DNA from: JAFGTP01 sp964472715
Lineage (GTDB): Bacteria > Fidelibacterota > UBA2242 > JAFGTP01
Assembly: GCA_964472715.1 (NCBI GenBank)
Contig: CAYYMT010000199.1
Coordinates: 1 to 5,040 of the forward strand
Direction: 5' to 3'
DNA: 5,040 nt
The notes below the pieces were generated by a model. The model was not told where the DNA came from and ran no database searches. It saw only the letters and a list, made by a program, of their open reading frames with translations. The position numbers and the translations under genes are program-made. Below are positions 1 through 5,040 of this stretch, one piece after another. Position 1 is the first letter of the stretch; every line of letters starts with the position of its first letter.

Positions 1-167
1 GTGATTTGGTCTTTGTACTGGTCACCAAATTCCGCCACCATTTTGTCAATTACATTTGACGTGACATCTGCTTTTGTCTGCTTATTCATTGGTTGCTCTC
101 CACAGGCTGACAGCATGATCAATATTGAAAACAGCATGACCATACTCAGCAAAAAAAATTGTCTCAT
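1..167 (-). CDS. Putative lipoprotein, N-terminal fragment (runs off left edge)
   Basis: This minus-strand reading frame starts at the ATG complementary to 165-167 and stays open for 55 codons to the window edge. The N-terminus is a classic lipoprotein signal peptide: M-R-Q, then a hydrophobic stretch (residues 4-19), then the lipobox L19-S20-A21-C22, with expected cleavage before Cys22 and lipid attachment to it. The mature part begins G-E-Q-P and continues with a polar, charged stretch that includes MVAEFGDQYKDQI. An AGGGAG ribosome binding site lies 6 bases upstream of the ATG, which supports this start and this strand; the plus-strand frame over the same bases is a shadow. I do not recognise the family, because the diagnostic part lies outside the window. 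It is divergent from the protease/kinase cluster. It is probably anchored in the inner or outer membrane facing the periplasm; an Asp at +2 would suggest inner-membrane retention in enterobacteria, but the residue here is Gly. Confidence 0.85.
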   Translation of the reverse strand, partial: MRQFFLLSMVMLFSILIMLSACGEQPMNKQTKADVTSNVIDKMVAEFGDQYKDQI

Positions 168-173
168 ATCTCG

Positions 174-179
174 CTCCCT
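174..179 (-). promoter_or_regulatory. Ribosome binding site of the lipoprotein gene
   Basis: Read on the minus strand this is AGGGAG, separated from the ATG by 6 bases (CGAGAT). It matches the Shine-Dalgarno consensus at near-ideal spacing and fixes the lipoprotein start. Confidence 0.75.
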
Positions 180-209
180 TTCATAAAATTAGCTTACCCT
201 GAAAATTAA

Positions 210-223
210 CGGAAAGATTTCCG
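210..223. promoter_or_regulatory. Short dyad CGGAAAGATTTCCG upstream of the lipoprotein gene
   Basis: There are perfect 6-base arms (CGGAAA/TTTCCG) around a 2-base centre, 43 bases upstream of the lipoprotein ATG. The centre is too small for a stable RNA hairpin, so if it is functional it is more likely a binding site for a dimeric regulator. Short dyads are common by chance in AT-rich DNA. Confidence 0.25.
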
Positions 224-244
224 GTTCTTCAAGTATAATTTAGG

Positions 245-272
245 TCTATATGAAATTTATTGGTTGAACCAA
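245..272 (-). promoter_or_regulatory. Candidate promoter of the lipoprotein gene with an overlapping dyad
   Basis: Read on the minus strand, TTGGTT (complement of 267-272) and TATAGA (complement of 245-250) are 16 bases apart. This is a plausible sigma70-type -35/-10 pair, giving a leader of about 70 bases. The -35 hexamer is half of the 13-base palindrome TTGGTTGAACCAA (260-272), which is perfect around a central base, so a regulator bound there would compete with polymerase. Neither hexamer is a perfect consensus, and FCB bacteria often use other promoter motifs, so this is tentative. Confidence 0.22.
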
Positions 273-282
273 AACAGGTAAT

Positions 283-310
283 CTTCTTTTTTCCTTGATG
301 AAAAAAGAAG
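283..310. repeat. Perfect 11-bp hairpin with a 6-base loop
   Basis: CTTCTTTTTTC (283-293) and GAAAAAAGAAG (300-310) are exact reverse complements around the loop CTTGAT. The stem is dominated by A-T pairs and is not followed by a T tract on either strand: A-rich sequence follows on plus, and ATTACC on minus. A standard intrinsic terminator is therefore unlikely. It directly abuts the larger inverted repeat at 322-527 and may be part of the same dispersed element; similar hairpin sequences recur in FCB-group intergenic DNA as I recall them. Confidence 0.6.
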
Positions 311-321
311 CAAAAAAATCA

Positions 322-527
322 TTGGCTGTACAAAAATTACCTAAAATTATAAAGAACTGACTAAATTTTATAAACTCGCTTAATTAATTGTTTATTTTAT
401 TTTGCTTTCCACATATTTCTAAAATTCATAATAAAATTTTATTTTTTTGATTAATGACGCTCAAACAATATAAAATTTTTAACGTCAGTTCTTTATAATT
501 TTTTCACGGTAATTTTTCTAATGCCAA
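322..527. repeat. Large imperfect inverted repeat (intergenic palindromic element)
   Basis: The left arm (about 322-372) and right arm (about 469-527) are reverse complements in several blocks. These are TTGGC (322-326) with GCCAA (523-527); AAAAATTACC (332-341) with its complement at 508-517; the 19-base block AAAATTATAAAGAACTGAC (343-361) with a perfect complement at 484-502; and AAATTTTATA (363-372) with its complement at 469-478. Small gaps separate the blocks. The roughly 96-base loop (373-468) begins with AACTCGCT, ends with CGCTCAAACA and is very AT-rich between them. No transposase or open frame of useful length lies inside. This fits a non-autonomous dispersed palindrome or a remnant of a small mobile element rather than a gene. 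The arms are visible directly; the element class is inferred. Confidence 0.7.
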
Positions 528-577
528 AAAAAATGGTGAGGGTACCTACCAATTTTATTATTTAATTTTTCCCATAT

Positions 578-663
578 AATCCTGAAAGGATTAAACAAGA
601 ATAACCATAGGTGCCAACCTATGGACACTAATCTCAGAAGTATGAAGAACTCTGAAGGAGTTC
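578..663. repeat. Cluster of three palindromes with a 70-bp direct repeat
   Basis: Three hairpins lie in a row. The first is AATCCT-GAA-AGGATT (578-592). The second is CCATAGGT-GCCA-ACCTATGG (605-624), a perfect 8-bp stem. The third is GAACTCT-GAA-GGAGTTC (647-663), a 7-bp stem including one T-G pair. The first and third share the GAA loop, and each is followed by a similar tail: the 23 bases at 581-603 and at 651-673 match at 17 positions with a period of exactly 70. The whole pattern resembles REP-like intergenic repeats that I recall from Bacteroidota and relatives (a CTGAAAG palindrome, then AACAnnAATAACC and a second palindrome). None of the stems is followed by a T-run typical of a terminator. 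Function is unknown. Confidence 0.65.
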
Positions 664-796
664 AACAAAAATATCTAACATAATATCTCTTAAAATTCAT
701 ATAGGCCTTTTTAGTACCTATTATTTAGAACCATAATTTTTCCGGCAGGAATTATTTTAAATTTTCTTTTTTCAACCATTTAATTTATATTGTTTA

Positions 797-1705
797 ATGA
801 TGTTGACTAAAAAAATTATTAAAATCCTGATACTGGTCATTTTTCTATTCTATTTTTCTTCCTTATGGGCCGGACCTAATATTTTTAAAATTCCCTTTAA
901 AAATCGCGGGCATCTGATCCTGGTCAAAGGGGAAATCAATAATAAGGAGCGGAGCTTTGTCTTTGACACCGGCGCCAAAACCCTGGTACTCAATAAAAAA
1001 TATGTTGAAAAAAATACTCCCGGTTCTGGAAAAGAATACAAAATCCGGGGCATTCACGGCCGGGTGGCGAACGTCAGTGACCGGAAAGTGGGGGCATTTC
1101 AGCTGGGCCAAATTAGAAAAACCGATTTTGTCGCGTTGGTGATGGAATTTAGCGTAATGGAGGAGGTGGTTGGTTATCCGGTTTACGGTCTGATCGGTTA
1201 TGATATCTTTTCCGGTTATGATATTTTTATTGATTATGATAACAAACTACTAACCTTTATTCCGGAAGAAAAGTTTATGGTTTTCTGGAATAGCAATATC
1301 GTCAATCAAAGTTTTTCCTTTGTCGATATGACAATGAATCACCATATCCCCGTTGTACAGGCTAAAGCCGGTGACAAACGAATACGCTTGGGAATTGATA
1401 CCGGCGCGGCGCGAACACTACTGGATCAGAATGCCACTGATGTGATTCATTATGAATTTCAGGACTTTGGCAGCCGCGACCTGGTGGGTGTGGAAAATAA
1501 AAGCAAAAAAACCACCAGCGGAAGGATTCGCCAAATTTCAATCGGCGCGCAAAAATACAACAATATTGAAGTTTTAATTAAAGATTTATCTCATTTGAAT
1601 GATAATATTAGTGAAAGCATAGACGGCCTGATCGGTTATGATATTTTAGGTAAGCAAAGGACATTGATCAGTTATAAAAATAAAAAATTCGTTTTCATTG
1701 AATAA
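797..1705 (+). CDS. Exported two-lobed retropepsin-like aspartyl protease
   Basis: A 302-residue protein with a signal peptide: K5-K6 then a hydrophobic core (about 8-23), with likely cleavage after SSLWA (A25). The mature protein is two homologous halves. Each has the aspartyl-protease signature D-T-G-A (FDTGA with D57; IDTGA with D201) and, about 75 residues later, the identical heptapeptide GLIGYDI (131-137 and 277-283), which supplies the hydrophobic-hydrophobic-Gly motif of the fold. This matches the clan AA 'aspartyl protease 2/gag-polyprotein' families (Pfam PF13650/PF13975). With two DTG lobes in one chain it could form a pepsin-like active site without dimerising. It presumably acts in the periplasm or outside the cell; the substrate is unknown. 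The start is the only ATG pair after the in-frame stop at 758-760; M1 and M2 are adjacent, so 800 is equally possible. No clear Shine-Dalgarno precedes it. The kinase gene follows after 48 bases with no visible terminator. Proteolytic activity is inferred from motifs only. Confidence 0.88.
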   Translation: MMLTKKIIKILILVIFLFYFSSLWAGPNIFKIPFKNRGHLILVKGEINNKERSFVFDTGAKTLVLNKKYVEKNTPGSGKEYKIRGIHGRVANVSDRKVGAFQLGQIRKTDFVALVMEFSVMEEVVGYPVYGLIGYDIFSGYDIFIDYDNKLLTFIPEEKFMVFWNSNIVNQSFSFVDMTMNHHIPVVQAKAGDKRIRLGIDTGAARTLLDQNATDVIHYEFQDFGSRDLVGVENKSKKTTSGRIRQISIGAQKYNNIEVLIKDLSHLNDNISESIDGLIGYDILGKQRTLISYKNKKFVFIE

Positions 1706-1741
1706 GCGCCGGTCAGAAAGATTGATTTAAACAGATGCTAT

Positions 1742-1745
1742 GGAG
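1742..1745 (+). promoter_or_regulatory. Ribosome binding site that sets the kinase start
   Basis: GGAG lies 8 bases before the ATG at 1754. An in-frame GTG at 1745 would overlap this GGAG and leave it no ribosome site, so the ATG is the better start and the protein is three residues shorter than the longest frame. Confidence 0.7.
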
Positions 1746-1753
1746 TGTTTGAC

Positions 1754-4276
1754 ATGAGGTTACATTTAAGGACAATTTTCCTGGGAAGTTTGTTGGCGGT
1801 TTCGATATGGGTTATTGATTCGATCATCGATACGATGGTTTTTTACGACAGATCCTTCTGGGGTGTTTTAATTTATGATGTTCCGCCCCATGATGTTTAC
1901 AGCCGGTTGATTATCATTGCGCTGGTTTTAACTTTTACTTTTCTGCTCTCCATGCACATGAAAAAACTTACGGAAGTCAACACCCTGATGACAGAGAGAA
2001 ATAAGGAATTATCCTGCATCTATAAATTCAATAATGATTTGCAGGAGTTCACAGATTTGGAACTCATCTGCAAAAATTTGATCACTAACCTGCAAAGCTC
2101 CATGCACCACCCGGACTTCGCTGTGCCGGTAATTGATCTCTTTGGCCAGAATTACCGGCATGAACAATATACCGACGCCCTGGATCATTATTTAGTTAGT
2201 GATATTACTCTGGAAGGTGAAAAAGTCGGCGCTATTCGTGTCTATTACACCGAAAAAATAGATTTTCTGATTCCCGAAGAGCAAAATTTGTTAGACTGGC
2301 TGGCAAAAACTTTCAGCAGCTGGCTGAAACAAAAGCGTTATAAAACTAAAATACTGGAGAGTGAATCAAAATTCCGCGCCTTGTTTGAAAATGTCAATAT
2401 CGGTATCGGATTATACCGGATCATTACCGATGAAAACGGAATGCCTGTTGATTTTGTTTTTCTGGATGTCAATTCGAAATATGAAGAACTGACCAATCTG
2501 GATGCCGGGGATATCATCGGCCGGCGGGGCAGCGAAATTGTGCCGAATATTGAAAACGCCTGGATCCACCGGTTTGGCAAGGTTGCCCTCAATGGCATTT
2601 CAATCGATTTTGTTGATTATTCAGATCATTTGAAAAAATACTGGGAAGTCAAAGCTTTCTCTCCCAGGCCGGGACAATTCGCCATCGTGCTCACCGATAT
2701 CACGGAACAAAAGAGAATTAATGATGAACTTCTAAATTCCAAAACAATGCTGAATAATGTTTTAAATACCATTCCGGTGCGCGTGTTTTGGAAAAATGTG
2801 ACCGGCCGGTACATGGGCTGTAATCAATTGTTCGCGGAAGATGCCGGTTTAAAATCCCCGGAAGAATTGGTGGGTAAGACTGATTATGAACTCTTTTCCA
2901 AAGAGGATGCGGAGATCTACCGGCAGGATGACCGGCAGGTTTTGGATAGTGGCAAGGGTAAACTGAATTATCAGGAGCCGCAAACAACCCCCGACGGCAC
3001 AAAAATATGGCTGAATACGTCAAAGATACCATTACGGAATAATTCCAATAAAATCATTGGCGTATTAGGAACTTATAGTGATATTACAGAAATCAGGAAA
3101 ATCGAAAATGCCCTTGTTGAAAATGAAAAAAAACTGAATACCCTCTTTGAATCCATGACAGAGATGATGGTGTTGCATCAGCTGGTTCTGGACGAAAAAG
3201 GTCAGCCGGTGAACTATCGGATCACGGACTGCAACCATGCCTTCAGTAATGTTACGGGAATCAAAAAAGAAGAGGCCGTCGGAAAATTAGCCACCGAAGT
3301 CTATGGAACTCCGGAACCGCCCTATTTAAAAGAATTCAGCAAAGTGGCGCTTACCGGAAAATCCTTTCAGTATGAGACCTATTTTGAACCCATGGACAAG
3401 CACTTCCTGATCTCAGTTGTTTCTCCGGAAAAAGGACAATTCGCCACCATTACAATGGATATTACAAAAATTATTGAATATCAGGAAATACTGTACGCGA
3501 AAAACAAAGAACTGGAAAATTATCTCTATGTCGCCTCCCATGACCTTCGCTCGCCTCTTGTTAATATTCAGGGCTTCAGCAAACGGCTGGAAACCATTGC
3601 CGGTAAAATCGCTGAAATCATTGAAACAGAAAGCAATCGGGAAACACAAAAGCAACAACTCAACCGGATCCTTGATAATGAATTACCGAAAACCCTGAAA
3701 TTTATTTTTTCAGGTGTCGCAAAAATGGATAAACTCATCAATGGCCTGCTGCAATTATCCCGCACCGGCCGCTCTCAGATGAAAATCCAGCAGGTGGATA
3801 TGGAACAATTGATCGGAAATATCCTGCAAACCTTTAATTTTCAGTTGGAAAAAAGCAGAGCAATAATTAATATCAGCGGGTTGAAGCCCTGTTATGGCGA
3901 TCCGGATTTACTGAACCAGCTATTTTCCAATATTATCGGCAATGCAATAAAATATCGTGATCAGGAAAGAAAACTGAAAATTGACATTTCCTCCCGTGTT
4001 ATGGGCAAAAGAGTGATCTATAGTATTTCTGATAACGGCATTGGTATTAGCCCGCGGCATATTGACAGAATATGGGATGTATTTTTCCGTGGTAAACCGG
4101 ATCAGGAGGAAGCCGGGGATGGTATCGGGCTGAGCCTGGTTAAACGTATTGTAGATAAACACAAGGGCAATATTCGTGTTGAATCACAGCTGGATATCGG
4201 CACTACTTTTTTTATAGAGTTACACAAAAACAAATTTTCTTTACAGGGGACTGGAGGCCAAAATGCAAAAATATAA
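1754..4276 (+). CDS. Membrane sensor histidine kinase, GAF-like and triple PAS
   Basis: An 840-residue autophosphorylating kinase. Order: TM1 (about 7-27), a short external loop (about 28-50, containing DVPPHDVYSR), TM2 (about 51-68), a charged coiled-coil (about 70-97), a GAF-like region (about 90-195), PAS1 (about 207-318), PAS2 (about 332-447), PAS3 (about 461-572), a HisKA dimerisation helix and HATPase_c (about 705-822). The H-box is SHDLRSPLVNI with H596 as the phosphorylated residue. The ATPase has an N-box (NAIKY, N730), G1 box DNGIGI (D760) and G2 box GDGIGL (788-793), so all catalytic motifs are intact. PAS1 and PAS3 resemble each other (FGKVALNGIS against FSKVALTGKS; both have SP..GQFA). 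The external loop is too short for a periplasmic sensor domain, so signals are probably read in the membrane or cytoplasm. There is no receiver domain; the phosphate acceptor is probably the overlapping regulator. The ligand is not predictable from sequence. The start is chosen by the GGAG at 1742. Confidence 0.95.
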   Translation: MRLHLRTIFLGSLLAVSIWVIDSIIDTMVFYDRSFWGVLIYDVPPHDVYSRLIIIALVLTFTFLLSMHMKKLTEVNTLMTERNKELSCIYKFNNDLQEFTDLELICKNLITNLQSSMHHPDFAVPVIDLFGQNYRHEQYTDALDHYLVSDITLEGEKVGAIRVYYTEKIDFLIPEEQNLLDWLAKTFSSWLKQKRYKTKILESESKFRALFENVNIGIGLYRIITDENGMPVDFVFLDVNSKYEELTNLDAGDIIGRRGSEIVPNIENAWIHRFGKVALNGISIDFVDYSDHLKKYWEVKAFSPRPGQFAIVLTDITEQKRINDELLNSKTMLNNVLNTIPVRVFWKNVTGRYMGCNQLFAEDAGLKSPEELVGKTDYELFSKEDAEIYRQDDRQVLDSGKGKLNYQEPQTTPDGTKIWLNTSKIPLRNNSNKIIGVLGTYSDITEIRKIENALVENEKKLNTLFESMTEMMVLHQLVLDEKGQPVNYRITDCNHAFSNVTGIKKEEAVGKLATEVYGTPEPPYLKEFSKVALTGKSFQYETYFEPMDKHFLISVVSPEKGQFATITMDITKIIEYQEILYAKNKELENYLYVASHDLRSPLVNIQGFSKRLETIAGKIAEIIETESNRETQKQQLNRILDNELPKTLKFIFSGVAKMDKLINGLLQLSRTGRSQMKIQQVDMEQLIGNILQTFNFQLEKSRAIINISGLKPCYGDPDLLNQLFSNIIGNAIKYRDQERKLKIDISSRVMGKRVIYSISDNGIGISPRHIDRIWDVFFRGKPDQEEAGDGIGLSLVKRIVDKHKGNIRVESQLDIGTTFFIELHKNKFSLQGTGGQNAKI
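4253..4257 (+). promoter_or_regulatory. Ribosome binding site of the response regulator inside the kinase gene
   Basis: GGAGG sits 5 bases before the ATG at 4263, within the last codons of the kinase gene. It is the strongest Shine-Dalgarno in the window and supports translation of the regulator from this start, with coupling to the kinase through the 14-base overlap. Confidence 0.75.
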
Positions 4277-4682
4277 GGAACTGATCATCCTGATAGCCGA
4301 GGATGACGACGGACATGCGGAATTGATTCAGCAGGGGTTAAGAGATTCCGGCGTTTGTAATGAGATGCTTCGTTTTGCCAACGGCGAAGAAATCTGGGAT
4401 TTTTTATCAAACCGGGAAAAGAATTCCAATAAAACCTATCTGTTGCTGCTGGATATCAATATGCCGCTGATGGATGGCGTGGAAGTACTGGAAAAAATGA
4501 AACAGGATGAGATGTTAAAAAAGATTCCCGTGATCATGCTCACCACTACCGACGATCCCAGGGAGGTGGAAAAATGTTATGAACTGGGTTGTAATGTCTA
4601 TATTACAAAACCCGTGGACTTTACGGAATTTTCCGACCGGTTGAACAGGCTGGGCCTGTTTGTACAAATCGTAAGTGTTTAA
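4263..4682 (+). CDS. Single-domain response regulator, Rcp1-like (CheY fold)
   Basis: A 139-residue protein made only of a receiver domain. The acidic pocket is E13-D14-D15 (AEDDDGHAE), the phospho-acceptor is D64 in LLLLDINMP, the switch Thr is T94 in IMLTTTDDP, and the conserved Lys-Pro is K116-P117 (ITKPVDF). The pattern NGEEIWDFL, then DINMPLMDGVEVL, LTTTDDPREVEKCYELGCN and a C-terminal LGLFVQIVSV is characteristic of the Rcp1 family, the small regulators that pair with phytochrome-type and PAS-rich kinases. There is no DNA-binding or enzymatic output domain, so it must pass the signal on by protein contact or phosphotransfer. The 14-base overlap with the kinase gene and the GGAGG site make it very probably the kinase's partner. 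Nothing in the kinase shows a phytochrome chromophore domain, so light sensing should not be assumed. Confidence 0.95.
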   Translation: MQKYKELIILIAEDDDGHAELIQQGLRDSGVCNEMLRFANGEEIWDFLSNREKNSNKTYLLLLDINMPLMDGVEVLEKMKQDEMLKKIPVIMLTTTDDPREVEKCYELGCNVYITKPVDFTEFSDRLNRLGLFVQIVSV

Positions 4683-4707
4683 AAATTAATAAACCAGAAA
4701 GAGATTT

Positions 4708-5040
4708 ATGCTCGTACTAATTGTTGAAGATGACCACGGACTGGTGGAACTTGTCGAACAGGCGTTGACAGACAATCAATACAATACAAAACACGCGTCA
4801 ACCATAGAAGAAGCGATTCAATCCATCACAGAAAATAAGCCGGATATCATGATCCTGGATTACATTCTGAAAAATCAAAAAAGTTCTGAAATCCTGAAAC
4901 AATTACAGCAAAACAATATTGATATTCCTCCTTTCGTGGTGACCACCGGATTCGGTGATGAGAGAGTCGCCGTGGAAATGATGAAAATGGGCGCCCGCGA
5001 TTACCTGATAAAAGATATTAATTTCCTGGAAATGCTTCCC
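4708..5040 (+). CDS. Receiver-domain protein, N-terminal fragment (runs off right edge)
   Basis: An open frame from the ATG at 4708 through 111 codons to the window end without a stop. It encodes most of a CheY-like receiver: acidic residues E7-D8-D9 (LIVEDDHG), phospho-acceptor D51 in MILDYIL, Thr79/Thr80 in VVTTGFGDE, and Lys102. Lys102 is followed by Asp (IKDINF) instead of the usual cis-proline. The combination TTGFGDERVAVEMMKMGARDYLIKD is, as I recall, typical of receivers fused to downstream PAS/histidine-kinase or other signalling modules, so the full protein may be a long receiver-sensor kinase; the output part is outside the window. A purine-rich AGAAAGAG precedes the ATG with short spacing. 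It starts 25 bases after the single-domain regulator with no terminator between them, which suggests the same transcript and pathway. Confidence 0.9.
   Translation, partial: MLVLIVEDDHGLVELVEQALTDNQYNTKHASTIEEAIQSITENKPDIMILDYILKNQKSSEILKQLQQNNIDIPPFVVTTGFGDERVAVEMMKMGARDYLIKDINFLEMLP

Larger units (their letters stand above)
168..796. other. Divergent AT-rich intergenic region without a gene
   Basis: These 629 bases separate the minus-strand lipoprotein gene from the plus-strand cluster and must hold both promoters. Frames inside are tiny and overlap palindromes (for example 454-498, 521-565 and 643-684, with 13-14 codons each) and lack convincing ribosome sites, so I call no gene. The structural content is listed separately: dyads, a hairpin, a large inverted repeat and a hairpin cluster. 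From 674 to 796 I see only AT-rich sequence with a weak 5-bp hairpin (701-721) and no clear -35/-10 pair for the protease gene. Confidence 0.7.

Noticed and set aside
1..186. Plus-strand open frame over the left edge
   Set aside because: It is antisense to the lipoprotein reading, which has a lipobox and a ribosome site; the plus frame shows neither and its protein looks arbitrary.
283..310. Hairpin as an intrinsic terminator
   Set aside because: The stem is almost all A-T, and no T-run follows it in either direction. It also lies upstream of both neighbouring genes, where no transcript needs to end.
578..673. CRISPR array
   Set aside because: There are only two imperfect direct-repeat copies with internal hairpins and a conserved structured middle segment, no spacers of regular length and no cas genes.
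454..684. Small frames at 454-498, 521-565 and 643-684 as peptide genes
   Set aside because: They have 13-14 codons each, overlap palindromic repeats and have no convincing ribosome sites.
1745..1753. GTG at 1745 as the kinase start
   Set aside because: It overlaps the GGAG that is correctly spaced for the ATG at 1754 and would itself lack a ribosome site.
2338..4162. Minus-strand and alternative-frame open frames inside the kinase gene
   Set aside because: They are shadows of a well-supported coding sequence with intact kinase motifs; none shows a recognisable domain.
1754..4682. Phytochrome/light-sensing system suggested by the Rcp1-like regulator
   Set aside because: The kinase has no recognisable PHY domain or bilin-binding region; its GAF-like segment is preceded by two membrane segments, unlike soluble phytochromes.

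Overview
The window looks like chromosomal DNA from an AT-rich Gram-negative bacterium. The genes are moderately AT-rich and the 629-base intergenic region is strongly AT-rich. A lipoprotein signal (lipobox LSAC) and a secreted aspartyl protease imply an envelope with a periplasm. The palindromic intergenic repeats and the style of the sensor kinase resemble, from memory, genomes of the Bacteroidota/Calditrichota/Ignavibacteria (FCB) group. That placement is an inference, not a demonstration.

Layout. Bases 1-167 (minus strand) hold the first 55 codons of a lipoprotein that runs off the left edge. Bases 168-796 separate this gene from a divergent plus-strand cluster. They hold no credible gene but are rich in structure: two short dyads near the lipoprotein start, a perfect 11-bp hairpin, a roughly 200-bp imperfect inverted repeat, and a cluster of three hairpins containing a 70-bp-period direct repeat.

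From 797 to the right edge four genes lie on the plus strand with little space between them. They are an exported protein with two retropepsin-like aspartyl protease lobes (797-1705); a two-TM sensor histidine kinase with a GAF-like region, three PAS domains, HisKA and HATPase (1754-4276); an Rcp1-like single-domain response regulator overlapping the kinase by 14 bases (4263-4682); and the start of a second receiver-domain protein (4708 to the edge).

How they work together. The kinase and the overlapping regulator are very probably cognate partners: the kinase has no receiver of its own and the regulator has no output domain. The second receiver protein follows after 25 bases and may be a further step in the same relay. 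No terminator is visible between the protease gene and the kinase, so the secreted protease may be co-expressed with the signalling proteins, although no direct functional link is visible. I see no clearly undescribed system. The intergenic repeat elements are the least ordinary part of the window.
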